Positions 60,950-64,000 of a stretch of DNA of 64,000 nt are shown here, one piece after another; position 1 is the stretch's first letter; each line of letters starts with the position of its first letter. The notes below the pieces were generated by a model. The model was not told the origin of the DNA. It saw nothing but the letters and a program-made list of their open reading frames with translations, and ran no database searches. A program made the translations under genes and the position numbers. Source of the stretch: Unio delphinus (taxonomy: Eukaryota > Mollusca > Bivalvia > Unionida > Unionidae); contig JAQISU010000251.1 in the NCBI GenBank assembly GCA_029339505.1, forward strand, positions 460,001 to 524,000. The letters are read 5' to 3'.

Positions 60950-61396
60950 ATGGATAAACTTATTGGAACCACGTTGGATAAAATTGAAATAAAACTCCCT
61001 GACATTAAAAAATTCATCGATGAGACGAAAACTTTCATCGAAGCCGTCAAAGGTGATTTTTCGAGGATGATAACAATCATTGAAAAAACAAAAATTCCTC
61101 ATGAGAAAACCAACAACGTGGTATGCACAATCCAACACGGATCATTTGAGTGGACACCTGCAAACAACAAATTAGATATCACAGCTACTATCAAGGGTAT
61201 TTATCGATTAACACTAGTAACACCATTAACTCAATTTAATATATCATCGTCGAGTTCATCCGGGGTCAACAATACGATTTCAACGATCATCGACAAGGAT
61301 AAAACTGAAAAGTTCACGATAACATATACTGATAAAAGTTTGATTGGGGTTTCAGTAACCTGGTATGTTGAATTCGTAGCGGATTTAAGTAAATAA
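60950..61396 (+). CDS. Coiled-coil plus beta-sandwich-like protein
   Basis: 148 residues from ATG at 60950, the first ATG in the frame. The N-terminal 50 are charged and helical (LDKIEIKLPDIKKFIDETK), similar in style to the end of the preceding gene. From about residue 58 a beta-rich region begins (VCTIQHGSFEW, GIYRLTLVTPL, KFTITYTDK, VTWYVEFVADL). Stalk followed by a beta-sandwich head is the architecture of many attachment fibres. The role is inferred from this and from position; no homologue is recognised. Confidence 0.5.
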   Translation: MDKLIGTTLDKIEIKLPDIKKFIDETKTFIEAVKGDFSRMITIIEKTKIPHEKTNNVVCTIQHGSFEWTPANNKLDITATIKGIYRLTLVTPLTQFNISSSSSSGVNNTISTIIDKDKTEKFTITYTDKSLIGVSVTWYVEFVADLSK

Positions 61397-61422
61397 CTAA
61401 ATTGAAAGGATTTCACAATTGA

Positions 61423-61436
61423 AAACGCTAGTGTTT
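61423..61436. promoter_or_regulatory. Palindrome copy 4, one mismatch
   Basis: AAACGCTAGTGTTT, 12 bp before the membrane-protein ATG and directly after 'CACAATTGA', echoing the palindrome-CAATTG pairing at 57457-57477. Confidence 0.5.
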
Positions 61437-61447
61437 TTAAAATAAAA

Positions 61448-61963
61448 ATGATTTCATCAACTCAATGTCGCTATGATCAGGTCAGAGAATTTCAGAATAG
61501 ACTCAAAACCCTCACTGAGGAGTATCAAATAAAAATAAAAAAATACCGACGAAGAATCACCGCAATTGATGTTATTATATACTCGGTGTCAAGCGTTCTC
61601 ACTGGCGCCGGAATAATACTTGCATCGGTTACAATGATTGCCCCGGTCGTAGTTCCAATTTGCATTTCTGCGGTGGCTACAATCGGGGGTATATCAACCG
61701 GGATAGCAAAAAAGATATCATCATGCAGCCAGAGTAAACTGCAGAATTACTTACTTCAATTTCATATTGCATCAACCGCATACTCGCAATTATCATTGAT
61801 GATATCGTCGTCACTCGATAATACGATTATATCAGATAGTGAATTCTCAGCGATGGTCAGTATTTTTGATTCCGCGATATCGAAATTAGAGCGACAACAT
61901 GAGTATAATAACAATGACAACACCGATGGAATCAGAAAACACGAACCCAAAAAAACAAAATGA
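61448..61963 (+). CDS. Membrane protein of the virion block
   Basis: 171 residues. A basic amphipathic start (RLKTLTEEYQIKIKKYRRR) is followed by two adjacent hydrophobic segments, about residues 39-62 and 64-86, with Gly-rich turns (LTGAGIILASVTMIAPVVVP and GGISTGIA), forming a likely hairpin. A C-terminal DSEFSAMVSIFDSAISKLE follows. Many Polintons carry a protein of this layout with a hydrophobic hairpin and an 'EF..I....Y..LK' tail. Its job is unknown, perhaps membrane remodelling or entry. The last 35 codons lie in a direct repeat shared with the next region. Confidence 0.6.
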   Translation: MISSTQCRYDQVREFQNRLKTLTEEYQIKIKKYRRRITAIDVIIYSVSSVLTGAGIILASVTMIAPVVVPICISAVATIGGISTGIAKKISSCSQSKLQNYLLQFHIASTAYSQLSLMISSSLDNTIISDSEFSAMVSIFDSAISKLERQHEYNNNDNTDGIRKHEPKKTK

Positions 61964-62155
61964 TCTCAATAATATCAACATTACCAGATTGTGAGTTCTC
62001 AGTGATGGTCAGTATTTATGATTCATCGATACCAAAATTAGAAATAAATCATGAGTATAATAACAATGACAACACCGCAGGAATTACTTCAACGAATAGT
62101 GGAGAACACGAACCCAGTACAAACAAGCATGATATCAATAACATCAACGAATCCA
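61834..62155 (+). repeat. Direct duplication of the membrane/penton gene junction
   Basis: 61834-61985 and about 61986-62155 are diverged copies, offset about 152 bp. Both contain 'ctcag.gatggtcagtattt', 'catgagtataataacaatga', 'caacaccg' and 'aacacgaaccca'. Copy 1 supplies the end of the membrane-protein gene and copy 2 the start of the penton-like gene. The leftovers make the spurious 92-codon frame 61960-62238. Confidence 0.9.
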
Positions 62156-62668
62156 GAATTCAGTGTGAATTTCCCCTCTCCGGTCCCAGTGAAGGAGATA
62201 GCGCTAGCAAAACTACGAATGTATCACAGTTGGCCTAATATCAGATCAAAATCATTTGGTGGTCAACAACCCAATAATTCTTTAGTGTTTGCGAATAAGA
62301 ATAAACCCGACGGAACCCCAGACTGGAACGTCGTTTCGATACCAACAGGGTCATACCAAATCGAACAAATCAATAATGAATTCGCGCGTAGAATAAAATC
62401 GATTACTGGAGTAGAGTCAAGAATAGCTATAACAGTTCATGAACCAACACTATCATCTGCCATTGAAATAAGCACAGAAGGATACGTCGTAGATATCTAT
62501 CAAAGTTCTATTAGAACCGTACTAGGATGGCCTGAATTACCACCCGGTGGAAAAACCGTTGATTTACCAGAACCACAAAAAACTGATTATATCACCGACG
62601 TGATAAAACCGGATAATCCAATAAAGTGTTATAAAGATTATGATAAATTGTATTTTTTATTGAATTGA
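62051..62668 (+). CDS. Penton-like protein, N-terminal part (0 frame)
   Basis: 205 residues. Segments PVPVKEIALAKLRMYHSWPN, IPTGSYQIEQINNEF and VVDIYQSSIRTVLGW match the first part of a Polinton protein regarded as the single-jelly-roll penton at capsid vertices. MTTPQELL, from the ATG at 62066, is the likelier start than 62051. The frame ends at 62668, in the middle of the expected protein. The rest lies in the -1 frame. A heptamer TTTTTTA at 62653-62659, phased T-TTT-TTA, sits in the 22-nt overlap. Confidence 0.7.
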   Translation: MSIITMTTPQELLQRIVENTNPVQTSMISITSTNPEFSVNFPSPVPVKEIALAKLRMYHSWPNIRSKSFGGQQPNNSLVFANKNKPDGTPDWNVVSIPTGSYQIEQINNEFARRIKSITGVESRIAITVHEPTLSSAIEISTEGYVVDIYQSSIRTVLGWPELPPGGKTVDLPEPQKTDYITDVIKPDNPIKCYKDYDKLYFLLN

Positions 62669-63417
62669 TAGATCCTCCCACTAAGAAGATCTACCACATT
62701 CTTCAACCGGATGACCCCACTGAAAATTTCACAGCAATGAATAATGATTTTTCACTTTTGTTAATATCTCTTAAATCCGGTTCTCTCACCCGAGATGAAT
62801 TTATCAGTGTTGTAGAAATATGTAACAAAATCATCAATGACATGGAAACATTTAATGCGCAAATCGTTCAAGAGGTATTAGGTGAAAGTAATCCTAAAAC
62901 GAGAACAAGATTTGCAGAAGACTATAAAATCCGCGTTGAAGATATCCCAACATTTAAACTACCAGGATATAACGTACCAGAACTAAAAAAACTTCTCAAT
63001 GATGCCATCGATGTTGGTTTCAAAATAATTCATGATACGTGGAAAAAAACAGCATCACCGGAAATAAAAATCCTCAAACACAATAATGACCCAGATGGTG
63101 GCGGTAGGCATATCGCTCCGTTCAACGTGAATATTTCATCGGTGATTGCGCTCAATTTAGTGTGTGATGTTATCGAAGGAAGCTATCAAATTAATCTCGA
63201 ACGATCAAATCAAGCTCAGCAGGGATATATTCTTTATTCATTTGCACCAACAGCTCCTCCAGGATTCCTAATTATTGAAAACCCAATTAATCCTGTCTAT
63301 ATGCGATGCCATAATAATTCATTAACCAGAATTAATTTCAAACTCACCGACCAGTCAAATAATCTGATTGATTTACAAGAAGAGGTGTTAGCGATTAGTC
63401 TGTTTGTAAAATCATAA
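62647..63417 (+). CDS. Penton-like protein, C-terminal part (-1 frame)
   Basis: The frame is open from 62647 with no early ATG (the first is near 62740). The final 95 residues, NVNISSVIALNLVCDVIEGS through ILYSFAPTAPPGFLI and YMRCHNNSLTRINFKLTDQ, are the characteristic C-terminal half of Polinton penton-like proteins. The middle, about residues 20-140, is a helical, Asp/Lys-rich insertion. A product would need -1 frameshifting at 62653-62659, or the gene is broken by a one-base indel in the T-run. Last gene; stops 68 bp before the right terminal repeat. Confidence 0.7.
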   Translation: MVFFIELIDPPTKKIYHILQPDDPTENFTAMNNDFSLLLISLKSGSLTRDEFISVVEICNKIINDMETFNAQIVQEVLGESNPKTRTRFAEDYKIRVEDIPTFKLPGYNVPELKKLLNDAIDVGFKIIHDTWKKTASPEIKILKHNNDPDGGGRHIAPFNVNISSVIALNLVCDVIEGSYQINLERSNQAQQGYILYSFAPTAPPGFLIIENPINPVYMRCHNNSLTRINFKLTDQSNNLIDLQEEVLAISLFVKS

Positions 63418-63485
63418 ATGATTTTCATCCTAAAGACTCGATCAAATTATTTATTATTTTTATTAACCCAGTGATGAAATCACTA

Positions 63486-63713
63486 AGCAGCAGAGAGGGT
63501 GGAGGACAACAAGTTGCGACCAAAATTAATTAAAAAATCGTTTTCATTTTTTTAGTTAAAATGATTTCGTAGGGAGATTTCAATCAATTTTTTGTCTGAA
63601 AACGTTGTAGGGTTCGCCTTTTTTTGGTTAAAATAAGATTATAAGACGGCTCGTTTTAGGATTTCAATCAAATTTTGTCTAAAAACGTTGTAGGATTCAC
63701 CCTCTGTGCTGCT
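63486..63713 (-). repeat. Right terminal inverted repeat, 228 bp
   Basis: Reverse complement of the left repeat except for three single-base differences (in the outer AGCAGCA block, after the A7 run near the inner end, and near the inner CCACCC). Confidence 0.95.
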
Positions 63714-63719
63714 TTGATA
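63714..63719. repeat. Target site duplication, right copy (TTGATA)
   Basis: Pairs with 48427-48432. Confidence 0.85.
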
Positions 63720-63969
63720 CTTTGCATGACGTATATTTAATATGAACATATCACTTTCCAAGAAAAAAACTATTTTGCAACTTACGGATTTTGTGGAAAT
63801 TGATATAGAGGAGCATATACTGAGATGTCATCCGGGTACTGACACACATTCAGGCTGGTAAACCAGCAATAGGACAATATTAATGTGATTTAAATTTGTC
63901 ACTTGACACTTCAAAATCCAATGCCAAATATAGATATTGCTTGCCTAACTAAGAATATACGTGTTGAAG

Positions 63970-64000
<31 letters not shown>
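63720..64000. other. Host DNA ending in (CT)n
   Basis: No gene. A (CT)n tract begins at about 63975 and runs off the window. Confidence 0.8.

Larger units (their letters stand above)
48432..63713. mobile_element. Polinton/Maverick (adintovirus-like) element, 15.28 kb
   Basis: A complete element bounded by 228-bp terminal inverted repeats and a target duplication. It carries the Polinton core set: packaging ATPase, retroviral-type integrase, family-B polymerase, adenain-like protease, double-jelly-roll capsid and penton-like protein. Gene layout: ATPase leftward; zinc ribbon/PLA2 and integrase rightward; polymerase-helicase leftward; then ten or so genes all rightward. Termini starting AG are usual for Polintons. 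The near-identical termini and intact duplication suggest a fairly recent insertion. Even so, five genes show frame interruptions, so it may have been defective at insertion, be moved in trans, or contain programmed recoding or assembly errors. Confidence 0.95.

Noticed and set aside
61960..62238. 92-aa frame between the membrane and penton-like genes
   Set aside because: Built from the second copy of a local duplication and the shifted frame of the penton-like gene.

Overview
The window is metazoan genomic DNA, most likely from a mollusc. It is AT-rich and poor in genes, with very long (GA)n, (TA)n, (TG)n and (CT)n tracts, many minisatellites, decayed non-LTR retrotransposons and two families of tRNA-derived SINEs. 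The mollusc assignment rests on the repeat style and on a small Cys-rich secreted peptide gene, and is an inference.

Host part, about 1-48.4 kb. I see no large conserved host gene. Retroelement remnants lie at 2.2-5.4 kb (a LINE carrying a nested L2-like copy), 16.7-18.0 kb (a second RT lineage) and 18.5-20.5 kb (an L2/CR1-like copy of the family nested at 4-4.8 kb). SINEs lie near 0.1, 12, 14, 16, 23, 24, 25.5, 31.5 and 43.5 kb. A 167-bp hAT-type MITE with a perfect 8-bp target duplication is at 29.2 kb, and minisatellites crowd 29.5-35.5 kb. The one convincing host gene starts at 39.2 kb: a TATA box and a signal-peptide exon, then a 1.9-kb intron, then an exon for a His-rich, eight-cysteine, Trp-rich peptide, and probably a 3' UTR exon at 43.8 kb.

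At 45.9-47.5 kb on the minus strand is a heavily decayed piece of a Polinton/Maverick (adintovirus-like) element: a capsid protein of the F54H12.2 type and the Arg-rich tail of a core-protein-like gene.

From 48,432 to 63,713 lies a second, much better preserved Polinton of 15.28 kb. It has 228-bp terminal inverted repeats (225/228 identical by eye) and a TTGATA direct repeat at both ends. The left half holds the DNA-handling genes: packaging ATPase, a DUF5679-like zinc ribbon overlapping a phospholipase-A2-like frame, retroviral-type integrase, and a two-frame PolB-SF1 helicase-HNH-like protein, followed by a zinc protein and an HNH homing-type endonuclease. The right half, all on the plus strand, is a virion-gene block: an unknown 322-aa protein, a small core-like protein, a double-jelly-roll major capsid protein, a protease fused to a hydrophobic minor-protein-like region, two fibre-like proteins, a membrane protein and a penton-like protein.

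The integrase would insert the element, the polymerase-helicase would copy it, and the ATPase, protease and capsid genes would build particles. Five reading-frame interruptions make this copy probably defective. Two of them coincide with in-phase -1 ribosomal-frameshift heptamers and may be programmed. Beyond the genes, the element carries a repeated 16-bp palindrome, a 33-nt upstream element shared by two virion genes, a perfect 15-bp hairpin and many in-frame tandem duplications.
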